A DNA stretch of 64,000 nt from Clostridia bacterium (GCA_017937655.1 JAGBDE010000038.1:54808-118807); one strand, 5' to 3'; shown: positions 1-10,932, counted from the stretch's first letter. A program made the numbers and translations. The notes: a model not told the origin generated them from the sequence alone.

Positions 1-2528
1 ACAAGGAAGTGAAGGAAACTTCCGCCTTTGTGCTGTTCAAAGTCAAGGAAATGGAAAACACCTATTTCCTGGCCTGGACCACCACCCCCTGGACCCTGCC
101 CAGCAACCTGGCCCTGTGTGTCAACCCCAAGGACACCTACGCCCGCTTCACCATCGAGGGCAAGACCTACATCATGGCCAAGGCCCTGATGAGCGCCGTC
201 TTTGGCGACAAGGCTGCTGAGGCTGAGATCCACGCCGAAATGCCCGGCGCCGACCTGGCCGGCATGGAATACGAGCCCCTGTTCAACTTTGCCGTGGGCA
301 AGCTGGACAAGCCCGCCTGGCGCGTGGTCTGCGACGACTACGTCACCATGACCGACGGCAGCGGCATCGTTCACATCGCCCCCGCCTTTGGTGAGGACGA
401 CAACCGGGTCTGCCGCGAGAACGATATCCCCTTCGTCAACTTCGTGGATACCCAGGGCTGCATGACCGCCGATACCAAGTGGGAAGGCGTGTTCGTCAAG
501 GACGCTGACAAGCTGATCCTGGAAGATCTGAAGGAGCAGGGCCTGCTGTTTGCCGCCGTTCCCTTCACCCACGATTATCCCTTCTGCTGGCGCTGCCATC
601 AGCCTTTGCTGTACTACCCCCGTCCCACCTGGTACATCAAGATGACCGCCGTCCGCGATCAGCTGGTTGCCAACAACCGCACCATCAACTGGATGCCGGA
701 CAACATCAAGGAAGGCCGTATGGGCACCTGGCTGGAGAACGTCCATGACTGGGGCCTGAGCCGCGAACGTTACTGGGGCACTCCCCTGCCCATCTGGCAG
801 TGCGAGGACGGCCACATCCACGTCGTCGGCTCCAAGCAGGAGCTGCGGGAAATGGCCACCACCGAGCTGGGCGAGATCGAGCTGCACCGTCCCTACGTGG
901 ATGAGGTTCAGATCACCTGCCCCGAGTGCGGCAAGCCCATGACCCGCGTGAAGGACGTTATCGACTGCTGGTACGATTCCGGCTCCATGCCCTTCGCCCA
1001 GTGGCACTACCCCTTTGAAAACAAGGAGATCTTTGAGCAGCGTTTCCCCGCCGACTTCATCTCCGAAGCCATCGACCAGACCCGCGGCTGGTTCTATACC
1101 CTGGAAGCCATCAGCACCCTGCTGTTTGACCAGTCCCCCTTCAAGAACTGCATCGTCATGGGTCACGTGCAGGACGCCGAGGGCCGCAAGATGTCCAAGC
1201 ATCTGGGCAACGTGGTGGATCCCTGGTCTGTGCTGAACAAGCAGGGCGCAGACGCCGTCCGCTGGTATTTCTACACCGCCGGCGCTCCCTGGCTGCCCAG
1301 CCGCTTCAGCGACGAAGCCGTCAACGAAGGCCAGCGCAAGTTCATGGCAACTTTGCAGAACACCTATGCTTTCTTTGTTCTGTATGCCAACATCGACAAC
1401 TTCGACCCCAAGGATCACCCCATGGACAAGGTCACCCTGACCTTGATGGACAAGTGGATCCTCAGCCGCCTGAACAAGCTGATCAAGTCCGTGGACGACG
1501 ACCTGACCAACTTCCGCATCCCTGAGTCTGCCCGCAGCATCACCGAGTTTGTGGACGATCTGAGCAACTGGTACGTCCGCCGCTGCCGCGAGCGTTTCTG
1601 GGGCAAGGGCATGGACGATACCAAGGAAGCCGCTTTCGTGACCCTGTACACCGTGCTGACCACCCTCAGCAAGGTCATCGCCCCCTATGTGCCCTTCATG
1701 GCTGAGGATATCTACCAGAACCTGGTGGTGTCCATGTACCCCGACGCCCCCGAAAGCGTCCACCTGTGCGACTTCCCCGTGGCTGATGAAGCCCTGATCG
1801 ACGAGGATCTCAACACCCAGATGGCCGCCCTTTTGGAGGTTATCAGCCTGGGCCGCGCCTGCCGCGCTGCCGCCAACCTGAAGGTTCGTCAGCCTGCGGC
1901 CGCCCTGTACGTCAAGGGCACCCATTTCGACGCCGCTTTCAGCGAGCTGGCTGAGGATGAGCTGAACGTGAAGAGCGTTGTCTTCACCGACGATGCCCGC
2001 GCCTTCACCACCTACAACCTCAAGCCCCAGATGCGTACCCTGGGCCCGAAGTACGGCAAGCTGCTGGGCAAGATCGGCGCACAGCTGAAGACCATGGACG
2101 GCAACGACGTGGTGGACGCCTTTGCCCGTGGCGAGAATGTGACCTTCGAGCTGGACGGCACCACCGTGGAGCTGGCCAAGGACGACGTCCTCACCGAGGC
2201 TGTGCAGAAGCCCGGCTTCTCCGCCCAGATCGACGGCGACGTGACCGTTGTGCTGGACTGCAACCTGACCCCCGAGCTCATCGTGGAAGGCTACCAGCGC
2301 GAGGTCATCTCCAAGCTGCAGACCATGCGCAAGGACGCCGATTTCGACGTGACCGACCGCATCAACGTCACCTACCAGGCTGACGACGAGCTGGCCGCCG
2401 CCATCGAAGCCGGCCGCGACTTCATCATGCAGAGCGTGCTGGCCCTCACCCTGACCCGCGCCGACAACGACGGCAAGGCCTGGGACGTGAACGGCAAGAA
2501 GGCCACTCTGACCATTACCAAGGCTTAA
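1..2528 (+). CDS. ileS: Isoleucyl-tRNA synthetase, C-terminal ~840 residues (5' end outside window)
   Basis: Charges tRNA-Ile with isoleucine in the cytoplasm. The frame is open through base 3 at the left edge, so the HIGH-motif end of the Rossmann fold is missing and the GTG at 9 is not a real start. Visible are the editing (CP1) domain entry WTTTPWTLPSN, the catalytic-core segment DVIDCWYDSGSMPFAQWHYP, the KMSKS-loop equivalent GRKMSKHLGN near base 1190, and the anticodon-binding and C-terminal domains. The arrangement fits the longer IleS type of about 1,040 residues found in many Clostridia. A rho-independent terminator follows at once. Any T-box leader would lie upstream of the window. 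Confidence 0.97.
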   Translation, partial: KEVKETSAFVLFKVKEMENTYFLAWTTTPWTLPSNLALCVNPKDTYARFTIEGKTYIMAKALMSAVFGDKAAEAEIHAEMPGADLAGMEYEPLFNFAVGKLDKPAWRVVCDDYVTMTDGSGIVHIAPAFGEDDNRVCRENDIPFVNFVDTQGCMTADTKWEGVFVKDADKLILEDLKEQGLLFAAVPFTHDYPFCWRCHQPLLYYPRPTWYIKMTAVRDQLVANNRTINWMPDNIKEGRMGTWLENVHDWGLSRERYWGTPLPIWQCEDGHIHVVGSKQELREMATTELGEIELHRPYVDEVQITCPECGKPMTRVKDVIDCWYDSGSMPFAQWHYPFENKEIFEQRFPADFISEAIDQTRGWFYTLEAISTLLFDQSPFKNCIVMGHVQDAEGRKMSKHLGNVVDPWSVLNKQGADAVRWYFYTAGAPWLPSRFSDEAVNEGQRKFMATLQNTYAFFVLYANIDNFDPKDHPMDKVTLTLMDKWILSRLNKLIKSVDDDLTNFRIPESARSITEFVDDLSNWYVRRCRERFWGKGMDDTKEAAFVTLYTVLTTLSKVIAPYVPFMAEDIYQNLVVSMYPDAPESVHLCDFPVADEALIDEDLNTQMAALLEVISLGRACRAAANLKVRQPAAALYVKGTHFDAAFSELAEDELNVKSVVFTDDARAFTTYNLKPQMRTLGPKYGKLLGKIGAQLKTMDGNDVVDAFARGENVTFELDGTTVELAKDDVLTEAVQKPGFSAQIDGDVTVVLDCNLTPELIVEGYQREVISKLQTMRKDADFDVTDRINVTYQADDELAAAIEAGRDFIMQSVLALTLTRADNDGKAWDVNGKKATLTITKA

Positions 2529-2543
2529 CCAAACCCTTTGGCA

Positions 2544-2580
2544 GACCCGGGGATATGCCCCGGGTCGCCATTTGTTCATT
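2544..2580 (+). terminator. Rho-independent terminator after ileS
   Basis: A nine-base-pair stem GACCCGGGG / CCCCGGGTC (2544-2566) starts 16 bases after the ileS stop and is followed by a loosely T-rich stretch (ATTTGTTCATTT). The T tract is interrupted, so termination may be incomplete. Confidence 0.75.
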
Positions 2581-2611
2581 TAGTCAATTGTTGTGAAAAC
2601 CCGCATATCTT

Positions 2612-2705
2612 GCGCCTTCGGCGCTCGCTATGCTGACACTTGTTTGCGCTGCGGCGCAAGGTTTGTGGGCTCTGCCCACACCCGGCAGGGGGATGATCCC
2701 CCTGC
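2612..2705. repeat. Array of four consecutive small perfect hairpins
   Basis: Between the ileS terminator and the next gene lie four palindromes in a row: GCGCC-TTC-GGCGC (2612-2624), TTGCGC-TGCG-GCGCAA (2644-2659), GTGGGC-TCT-GCCCAC (2665-2679) and GCAGGGGG-ATGAT-CCCCCTGC (2685-2705). No open frame covers them. They could be an intergenic REP-like element or a structured leader for the downstream methyltransferase. No second copy was seen in this window. Confidence 0.6.
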
Positions 2706-2755
2706 ACCCTCACTTTTGTCCCCTCCCCACCCCCTTATTCACAGGAGGAAACCAC

Positions 2756-3620
2756 ATGTATCTCTGCGATCAATGGAAAGATTACGAGATCCTGGACACC
2801 GGCGACGGCGAAAAGCTGGAACGCTGGGGCGATATCCTGCTCCGCCGGCCTGACCCCCAGGTGATCTGGCCCAAGGCCCGGCCCGAGCTGTGGAAAAAGG
2901 CCCAGGCTACCTATAACCGCTCCGAGACCGGCGGCGGCCACTGGGATTTCCGGGAAACGCTGCCCGAGCGCTGGACCATCTCCCTGGACGGCCTGAAATT
3001 CTACGTAAAGCCCACCGGCTTCAAGCACACCGGCCTCTTCCCGGAGCAGGCCGCCAACTGGCAATTCATGCAGCGGCAGATTGAGAAGGTGTCCACCTGG
3101 AGCCGTCAGCCCCGCATCCTGAACCTGTTCGCCTACACCGGCGGCGCCACCATGGCCTGCGCCTATACCGGCGCCCACGTCACCCACGTGGATGCCGCCA
3201 AGGGCATGGTGCTCTGGGCCAAGGAAAACCGCGACCTGACCGGCATTCCCGAGGAAAACACCCGCTTCATCATCGAGGACGCCAAGGCCTTTGTGCAGCG
3301 GGAACTGCGCCGGGGCAACCATTACGACGGCATCCTGATGGATCCCCCCAGCTACGGCCGGGGCCCCGGCGGCGAGGTCTGGAAGCTGGAAAACGAGCTG
3401 TTCGGCCTGGTGGATCTGTGCGCCCAGGCCATGTCGGACACGCCGCTGTTCTTCCTGATCAACGGCTACACCACCGGCTTCAGCTATTCCGTGCTGCAGA
3501 ACATTGCCGAAAAATGCCTGTGCGGCCGCTACGGCGGCAAGGCCGAGGCCGACGAACTGTGCCTGAAGGTCACCTCCGGCGGCGTGCTGCCCTGCGGTGC
3601 AACGGCAAGGTGGACGCCCC

Positions 3621-3628
<8 letters not shown>
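2756..3628 (+). CDS. Class I SAM-dependent methyltransferase, RlmI/RsmD-like (nucleic-acid type)
   Basis: Predicted 290-residue cytoplasmic methyltransferase. The SAM-binding motif I is NLFAYTGGATMACAYTGA, followed by the acidic end of beta-2 (THVDAAKGM) and the catalytic motif DPPSYGRG. DPPxY/F motifs are typical of enzymes that methylate RNA or protein nitrogen or carbon. The start is the ATG at 2756, behind AGGAGG at 2743-2748; the frame stays open upstream but has no comparable ribosome-binding site. Its stop overlaps the start of the next gene by eight bases, so the two are translationally coupled, and tgt follows, which points to an RNA substrate. The exact target cannot be read from sequence; the rRNA m5C RlmI group is the closest resemblance. 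Confidence 0.85.
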
Positions 3629-5478
<1,850 letters not shown>

Positions 5479-5520
5479 TTCACTCCACGTCAGGTCGATT
5501 TTACCAAGGAGGTCTGCCCC

Positions 5521-6063
5521 ATGAAAAAGATCCTGTTCTGCCTGAGCCTGATCCTGGTTTTCAGCTGCATCGCCCTGCCCTGCCTGGCCGCCCAGTTTGA
5601 AGCCGAAGGCGTGTTCACCATTACCTACGACAAGAACGATTTTGAGGTGGACACCACCAGCTACGCCGACGAAAACGTAGACGACACCTACCATTGGTAC
5701 GGCCTCATCTACAACGACGACTACGCCATTGACATGACCATGTTTGACTACGAGGCTCTGGAAAAGGTCACCCTCTTCACCCTGGATGAGGACGAGCGGC
5801 AGCAGTACGTGGACTTCATGCTGGACGCCTTCAGCGATGATCACATTCAGTTCATCGGCGCGCTGGACGTGAGCCAGTACAACATCCCCTTCTACTTCTT
5901 CTCCTGCCAGGATTCTGAGGGCGAGTATCTCTTCGCAGAAACCGTGGTCAAGGGCAAGGCCATCCGCTTTGCCATCTACTACAACGACGCCGACCTGGGC
6001 GTGGATCAAGACCTTCTGGACAGCCTGACCGTGCTGGTGGGCACCTTCCTGCCCGTAGCCTGA
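5521..6063 (+). CDS. Small secreted protein of unknown function
   Basis: No family recognised. The 180-residue product has a basic start (MKKIL), a hydrophobic stretch over residues 4-20 and a likely signal peptidase cleavage near residues 23-25 (CLAAQF). Cys23 is preceded by Pro, so this is not a good lipobox. The mature part is acidic and rich in Asp, Tyr and Phe, with no repeats and no catalytic motif seen. It has a strong AAGGAGG ribosome-binding site and starts 43 bases after tgt, so it may be read through from that operon. A separate promoter for htrA follows it. Confidence 0.75.
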   Translation: MKKILFCLSLILVFSCIALPCLAAQFEAEGVFTITYDKNDFEVDTTSYADENVDDTYHWYGLIYNDDYAIDMTMFDYEALEKVTLFTLDEDERQQYVDFMLDAFSDDHIQFIGALDVSQYNIPFYFFSCQDSEGEYLFAETVVKGKAIRFAIYYNDADLGVDQDLLDSLTVLVGTFLPVA

Positions 6064-6139
6064 TGATTTTTGCCAGCATATCGGCCATGGATTTTCAAAA
6101 GACTATTCATTGGCCGTTCATGGGCTGGTCATAATTTGC

Positions 6140-6148
6140 TGCTACAAT
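6140..6148 (+). promoter_or_regulatory. Extended -10 promoter for htrA
   Basis: TGCTACAAT is an extended -10 element (TG at 6140-6141, hexamer 6143-6148) 24 bases before the htrA start. No good -35 hexamer lies at the expected distance, which extended -10 promoters can tolerate. Confidence 0.5.
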
Positions 6149-6171
6149 AAGCGCGTAAGGAGGGATACTGC

Positions 6172-7512
6172 ATGACCCGCAAGTTTCTGAAATATTTTGT
6201 TTCCATTTCCCTGGCTCTGGTTCTTGCCATCACCGGCGCAGTGGCCCTGATGCAGCGCAATTCCGTCGCATCCGCTGAAACCGCGGCCCCTGTGACCCTT
6301 GTTGAAAGCTCCACCGTGGTGGCCAGCCCCTTCACCGAGGCCGTCAAAAAGGTGCACGGCAGCGTGGTGGGCGTGAACAACTACGCCAATTACAGCAGTT
6401 ACAACAACTACTACAGCAATCCGTTCTATGGCTTTGGCGGCTTCGGCGGCTTTGACTTTGGCTTCGGCGACGGTTTTGGCAATGGCTTTGGCAACGACCC
6501 CTACGCCATCCGCCCCGATGAGGATAACAGCCGCCAGGTGCTGCAGGGCAGCGGCAGCGGCGTGGTGGTGGCCAAGGGCTTTGTGCTGACCAACTACCAC
6601 GTGGTGGAAGACGCCAGCACCCTGGAAGTCACCGCCGGCGAGGCCACTTACCCCGCCACTCTGGTGGGCCACGATGAAAGCCGGGACATCGCCGTGCTGA
6701 AGGTGGAAAACCTGCCCCTGGAGCCCGTTGTCCTGGGCGACAGCGACGCCCTCAACGTGGGCGACTGGGCCATCTGCATCGGCAATCCGCTGAGCTTTAC
6801 CGGCACCACCACCGTGGGCGTGATCTCCGCCCTGAACCGTGAGGTGGAAAGCAGCGGCACAGATCCCTACGGCCGCAAGACCAACGACGTCAACCTGATG
6901 ATCCAGACCGATGCTGCCATCAACTCCGGCAACTCCGGTGGCGGCATGTTCAACGTGGCCGGCGAGCTGGTGGGCATCCCCAGCATGAAGTACACCGGCA
7001 GCTACTACTCCTCCGCCACCATCGAGGGCATCGGCATGGCCATCCCGATCAACGTTGCCAAGCCGCTGCTCCGGGAAGTGATCGAGAAGGAAAACGCCAA
7101 TCCCAGCACCTCCGCTCCCCAGAGCGAATCCGCCACCGAGGGCGGCCTGGCTCCCTCCGTGAAGCCCCGCATGGGCGTGAAGGTGACCACCATCAACGCC
7201 AGCAACTCCAGCTGGGTGGCCAACGGCGCTCTGCCCACCGGCGCATACCTCAGCGAGATCGAGGCCAGTTCCCCCGCCGAGAAGGCAGGCCTTCTGCCCG
7301 GCGACATCGTGGTGGAAGTGGACGGCACCATCATCACCACCTCCACCGAGGTGGTGAACATGCTGCAGGATAAGCAGGCAGGCGATACGGTTGTCATCAA
7401 GTATTTCCGTCTCTCCGGCGATCCTGCATCCTACACCAGCTACGACGACGTGGACGGCGACTACGCCGAGGTCACCGTGGAGCTGGCCATTCTGGACACC
7501 GCTGCGCCGTAA
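6172..7512 (+). CDS. htrA: Membrane-anchored HtrA/DegP-type serine protease with PDZ domain
   Basis: Envelope quality-control protease that degrades or refolds damaged exported proteins. The 446-residue protein has one N-terminal membrane helix (about residues 8-27), a low-complexity linker (about 70-108), a trypsin-like domain and one C-terminal PDZ domain (about 335-440). The triad is His143 (LTNYHVVEDAS), Asp172 (ESRDIAVLK) and Ser255 (INSGNSGGGMF; the usual GNSGGP ends in Gly here). The linker is first Asn/Tyr-rich, then Gly/Phe-rich, which is unusual for HtrA. It has its own extended -10 promoter and strong terminator, and a two-component system follows, a common pairing for envelope stress, although no regulatory link is proven. 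Confidence 0.95.
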   Translation: MTRKFLKYFVSISLALVLAITGAVALMQRNSVASAETAAPVTLVESSTVVASPFTEAVKKVHGSVVGVNNYANYSSYNNYYSNPFYGFGGFGGFDFGFGDGFGNGFGNDPYAIRPDEDNSRQVLQGSGSGVVVAKGFVLTNYHVVEDASTLEVTAGEATYPATLVGHDESRDIAVLKVENLPLEPVVLGDSDALNVGDWAICIGNPLSFTGTTTVGVISALNREVESSGTDPYGRKTNDVNLMIQTDAAINSGNSGGGMFNVAGELVGIPSMKYTGSYYSSATIEGIGMAIPINVAKPLLREVIEKENANPSTSAPQSESATEGGLAPSVKPRMGVKVTTINASNSSWVANGALPTGAYLSEIEASSPAEKAGLLPGDIVVEVDGTIITTSTEVVNMLQDKQAGDTVVIKYFRLSGDPASYTSYDDVDGDYAEVTVELAILDTAAP

Positions 7513-7587
7513 TGGGACGTGAGGCAAGAGGCGACTTTTCAGAGAAAAGCCCCTCCCGCGCCCTTCCGAAAAGCGCATGATTTTTGC

Positions 7588-7616
7588 GACTGCCGCTGCT
7601 TTGCGGCAGTCTTTTC
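7588..7616 (+). terminator. Rho-independent terminator after htrA
   Basis: Perfect nine-base-pair stem GACTGCCGC / GCGGCAGTC with a six-base loop, followed by TTTTCT. Confidence 0.85.
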
Positions 7617-7620
7617 TGTA

Positions 7621-7702
7621 TGGAAGACTATCCCCGGCAAAATCCAAGCCCATTGCGGTTTTCTTTTGCTTCTTTTCTTTTGACTCCAAAAGAAAAGAAG
7701 AA
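7621..7702. repeat. Dispersed palindromic repeat, copy 1
   Basis: An 80-base element ending in a palindrome with 14-base arms (7669-7682 and 7687-7700) separated by ACTC. The flank matches copy 2 at 17606-17695: both share a TCCCCGG core followed about 25 bases later by TTCTTTT. It sits between the htrA terminator and the frameshifted response-regulator gene. See copy 3 at 42422-42472. Confidence 0.75.
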
Positions 7703-7767
7703 GAGTTTCGTTTCAGTTTCTTTTGGAGGAATATACTGGCACAAGTCTTTGCCATGGAGGTGAAACC

Positions 7768-8441
7768 ATGTTCCATATTATGGTCGTGGACGACGACAAA
7801 AGCACCCGCCTGTACATGAAGGCCCTGCTGACCCAGGCCCATTATACAGTCACCCTGGCAGAGAACGGCCAGGAAGCCCTGGAAGTCATGGAGAAGGAGC
7901 ACATCGACCTGGTGGTGCTGGACGTGATGATGCCCAAGATGGACGGCTATCAGTTTACCGAGGAACTGCGCAGCGGAAACAGCACGCTGCCCATTCTGAT
8001 GGTCACGGCAAAACAGCTGCCCGCAGACCGAAAGCTGGGTTACCGGCTGGGCACCAATGATTTCATGACAAAACCCGTGGATGAGGAAGAACTGCTGATC
8101 CGCATCCAAAATCTGCTCCGCATGGCGCAGATTGCCAGCGAGCGGGAGGTTCGATTTGGAAACCTGCTGCTGAAGTACGACGAGTTCAGCGTTACCAAGG
8201 GCGAGGAAACCATGGTACTGCCTCAGAAGGAATTTCTGCTGCTGTTCAAGCTCCTGTCCAACCCAGGAAAATCTTCACCCGCATCGACCTGATGGATGAG
8301 ATCTGGGGCCATGAATCAGAAACCGGCTGGGAGACCGTAACCGTCCACATCGGCCGGTTGCGCAAGCGGTTTGAATCCTGGGGCGAGTTCGATATCCAGT
8401 CCGTCCGCGGACTGGGCTACAAGGCGGTGAAGCGCGCATGA
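7768..8441 (+). pseudogene. OmpR/PhoB-type response regulator, interrupted by a one-base frameshift
   Basis: The receiver domain is intact: acidic pair in VVDDDKST, phosphoacceptor Asp in LVVLDVMMPKMDG, and the switch Thr and Lys in MVTAK and MTKPVD. The winged-helix DNA-binding domain begins normally (VLPQKEFLLLFKLLSNPGK), then the frame ends at TGA 8290-8292. In the +1 frame the domain continues perfectly from 8272 (IFTRIDLMDEIWG, TVTVHIGRLRKRFE, SVRGLGYKA) to a stop at 8439-8441. One missing A in the AAAA run at 8268-8271 explains this. The full-length stop overlaps the start of the kinase gene (ATGA), as expected for an intact operon. It is either a recent mutation or an assembly/sequencing error. 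Start ATG 7768 behind GGAGGTG. Confidence 0.85.
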
Positions 8442-9493
8442 AGCAAACAAAAAACAAGCAAGGCTCCACCGGCTCCATCCGTCAAAAGTTCATCTGGTGG
8501 ATTGTGATCATCATTGCCAGCAGCGTGGGCTTCTACATGGGCGTAGAAATCGTCCTGGCTCACTTCGGCCTGCTGGGCGAAGTGGACTCCGTACGCAAAG
8601 TCATCCCTTCCGCGCTGACATCTCTGGTCATTTTGCCTTTCGGTATCGGTATTGCTGTGTATTTTCTCCGCTACCCCATGTGCCCCATCAAAAAGCTGAT
8701 CCACGGCATGAATCGTCTGGCCGAAGGTCATTATGAGGAAAGGTTGGAGGTTGGAAAAATCGGCGCGATGAAAGAGCTGGAGCATACCTTCAACACGTTG
8801 GCCACAGAGCTCAGCAACACGGAAATGCTCCGCTCCGATTTTGTGAACAATTTCTCCCACGAGTTTAAGACTCCCATCGTGTCCATCCATGGCTTTGCCC
8901 GGCTTTTGCAGAAAAGTCCCCTCACCCCGGAGCAGCAGGAATATGTGGACGTTATCGCCAGCGAGAGCAAGCGGTTGGCCGACATGGCCACCAATGTGCT
9001 GCACCTAAGCCAGGTGGAAAACCAGAGCATTCTGACCAATTGCCGGGAATTTAACCTGTCAGAGCAGCTGCGCAAGTGCATTCTGCTGCTGGAAAAGCGC
9101 TGGACGGAGAAAAGCCTGGAAATTGATGCTTCTTTTGGAGAGCATATGCTTTCCGGCGACGAAGATCTGCTTCAGCACGTCTGGATCAATCTGCTGGACA
9201 ATGCGGTGAAGTTTTCCCCCCGCGGCGCAGAGCTCAGCGCGGACATCGTGCCGGAAGAAGACGGCGTTGCCGTGTCCATTACCAATCATGGGCCAATGAT
9301 CAGCCAGGAGGATCAACAGCGGCTTTTTGACAAATTCTGGCAGGGCGATGCTTCTCACGCTTCCCAGGGTACCGGCATCGGGCTGTCAGTTGTGAAACGC
9401 ATTGTAGAGCTTCACAAAGGACGGATAGACGTTTCCAGTACTCCTGCGGAAACGGTTTTCACGGTTCATTTGCCCAACCATCCTCGGGAATAA
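8438..9493 (+). CDS. Sensor histidine kinase with HAMP domain
   Basis: Membrane kinase of 351 residues, partner of the preceding response regulator. Two membrane helices (about 19-41 and 56-77) enclose only a very short outside loop, so it probably senses within the membrane rather than by a large extracellular domain. A HAMP segment follows (about 80-130). The HisKA box NFSHEFKTPIVSIHG carries phospho-acceptor His141. ATP-binding motifs are the N box (INLLDNAVKFSP) and the G box (GTGIGLSVVKRI). The ATG overlaps the full-length response-regulator stop by four bases. If the partner's frameshift is real, this kinase has no intact cognate regulator at this locus. Confidence 0.93.
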   Translation: MKQTKNKQGSTGSIRQKFIWWIVIIIASSVGFYMGVEIVLAHFGLLGEVDSVRKVIPSALTSLVILPFGIGIAVYFLRYPMCPIKKLIHGMNRLAEGHYEERLEVGKIGAMKELEHTFNTLATELSNTEMLRSDFVNNFSHEFKTPIVSIHGFARLLQKSPLTPEQQEYVDVIASESKRLADMATNVLHLSQVENQSILTNCREFNLSEQLRKCILLLEKRWTEKSLEIDASFGEHMLSGDEDLLQHVWINLLDNAVKFSPRGAELSADIVPEEDGVAVSITNHGPMISQEDQQRLFDKFWQGDASHASQGTGIGLSVVKRIVELHKGRIDVSSTPAETVFTVHLPNHPRE

Positions 9494-9500
9494 GTTCCTC

Positions 9501-9530
9501 CCCAGCGCAAAACCTGCGTTGGGTTTTTTT
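9501..9530 (+). terminator. Rho-independent terminator after the kinase gene
   Basis: Nine-base-pair stem CCCAGCGCA / TGCGTTGGG with one G-U pair, then TTTTTTT. It begins eight bases after the kinase stop. Confidence 0.85.
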
Positions 9531-9625
9531 GTCAAAAAAATTGGCGCCAAGTTTCTTTTCAATTTCGAATTGGCCGCTACAATATCCTTGCGCCAATATC
9601 CGCCGGGCAAAGGAGGAACCCATTC

Positions 9626-10216
9626 ATGCGCAGCACTGCAGACACCCAGACCAACAAACTTTTCACCATTCCCAATCTGCTGTCCCTGATCAGAATTGCG
9701 CTGATCCCGCTGATCGTTTGGGCATACTGCGCCCGGCAGAACAGCCTGCTGACCGCCATTCTGCTGGCAGTTTCCGGCCTTACCGATGCGCTGGACGGCA
9801 TCATTGCCCGGAAACACGGACTTATCAGCGATTTGGGCAAAGCGTTGGATCCCATTGCAGACAAACTGACCCAGGCGGCCATGCTTCTGTGCCTGATCAG
9901 CCGCTTTCCTCTGATGCTGATGCCTTTCCTTCTGCTGCTTGTCAAAGAGACGGTCGTCGGCCTGACCAGCCTGGAAGTGATCCGAAGAAGCGGAAAAGTT
10001 TATGGCGCACTGTGGCACGGCAAGGCAACCACATTCCTGCTCTACGCGGTCATACTTTTGCATCTGCTGTGGCAGCAAATTCCTGCCCAGACTTCCACCA
10101 TTCTGATCTGGCTTTGTTCCGGCATGATGCTGTTTTCCTTTCTGCTGTATGCCGTGCGCAATGTCTATCTGCTGCGCGCTCACAAAAAAAGCGCAAAGAA
10201 AAATCGAAGGAGATAA
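9626..10216 (+). CDS. pgsA: CDP-alcohol phosphatidyltransferase (PgsA-like)
   Basis: Integral membrane enzyme that transfers a phosphatidyl group from CDP-diacylglycerol to an alcohol, most likely glycerol-3-phosphate, giving phosphatidylglycerol-phosphate. At 196 residues it fits PgsA. The family motif D-G-x2-A-R-x8-G-x3-D-x3-D is present in DALDGIIARKHG and LGKALDPIADKL. Several membrane helices surround it. Strong AAAGGAGG site; a TACAAT at 9578-9583 could be its -10. First gene of a four-gene lipid operon (small alarmone synthetase, PlsC-like acyltransferase, glycosyltransferase), with two bases to the next start. Cardiolipin-synthase activity of the same superfamily cannot be excluded. 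Confidence 0.88.
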   Translation: MRSTADTQTNKLFTIPNLLSLIRIALIPLIVWAYCARQNSLLTAILLAVSGLTDALDGIIARKHGLISDLGKALDPIADKLTQAAMLLCLISRFPLMLMPFLLLLVKETVVGLTSLEVIRRSGKVYGALWHGKATTFLLYAVILLHLLWQQIPAQTSTILIWLCSGMMLFSFLLYAVRNVYLLRAHKKSAKKNRRR

Positions 10217-10218
10217 CC

Positions 10219-10932
10219 ATGAACCCAAACCCCATTTCCATCCCGGACGATGATCAACGCTTCCTGCATCAGTTTGAAATGATGAAAAACGAGGAAGCTG
10301 CACAATGGGCCGCCCAAAAAACCGAAGAGTTTTTCCGATTGATGTCCTATTATCGCTGTGCCATGATGGAAATAGAAACCAAACTGAACGTACTCAACGA
10401 GGAACACAGGCTGCTCCATGACCGCAACCCCATCAACAGCATACAATCCAGGCTGAAAACCCCCGGGAGCATCCGGAGTAAATTGGCCCGCAAGGGTCTG
10501 CCTATGACCCGCCAATCCATAGAAGAAAACCTGAACGATGTGGCAGGGCTCCGTGTGGTCTGCTCTTTCCCGGCGGACATTTTCACCATCGCCGACGCCC
10601 TGCTCAGTCAGGACGATATCCTGCTGATCGAAAAGAAAGACTACATCGCCCACCCAAAGGAAAACGGTTATCGAAGCCTTCACCTGATCCTTGCCGTGCC
10701 CATTTTCCTGACCAACGAAAAACGGATGATGAAGGTGGAAGTACAGCTGAGGACCATTGCCATGGACTGCTGGGCCAGCCTGGAACATCAGCTCAGGTAC
10801 AAAAAACAGCTCGCCTTTCCTGATCACATAGCCCACGAATTGGCCGTATGCGCGGAACTGAGCGCCCAGCTGGACAGGCGCATGAACAGCCTGATGCAGC
10901 AACTATTTTCAAACAATCCCACAACCACCTGA
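10219..10932 (+). CDS. Small alarmone synthetase, RelQ/YjbM-like (RelA/SpoT synthetase domain only)
   Basis: Predicted to make (p)ppGpp from ATP and GDP/GTP. The 237-residue protein has only the synthetase domain: IKSRLK-like SIQSRLKTPGSIRSKL (substrate binding), the loop NDVAGLRVVC with the metal-binding Asp, PKENGYRSLHL (pyrimidine-stacking Tyr) and VEVQLRTIAMDCWASLEH with the catalytic Glu. No HD hydrolase, TGS or ACT domain, unlike the full RelA at 30517. The start is ATG 10219 behind AAGGAGA; a longer open frame upstream overlaps pgsA and is spurious. Its place between pgsA and an acyltransferase suggests alarmone signalling linked to membrane-lipid supply, an inference from context. Confidence 0.9.
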   Translation: MNPNPISIPDDDQRFLHQFEMMKNEEAAQWAAQKTEEFFRLMSYYRCAMMEIETKLNVLNEEHRLLHDRNPINSIQSRLKTPGSIRSKLARKGLPMTRQSIEENLNDVAGLRVVCSFPADIFTIADALLSQDDILLIEKKDYIAHPKENGYRSLHLILAVPIFLTNEKRMMKVEVQLRTIAMDCWASLEHQLRYKKQLAFPDHIAHELAVCAELSAQLDRRMNSLMQQLFSNNPTTT

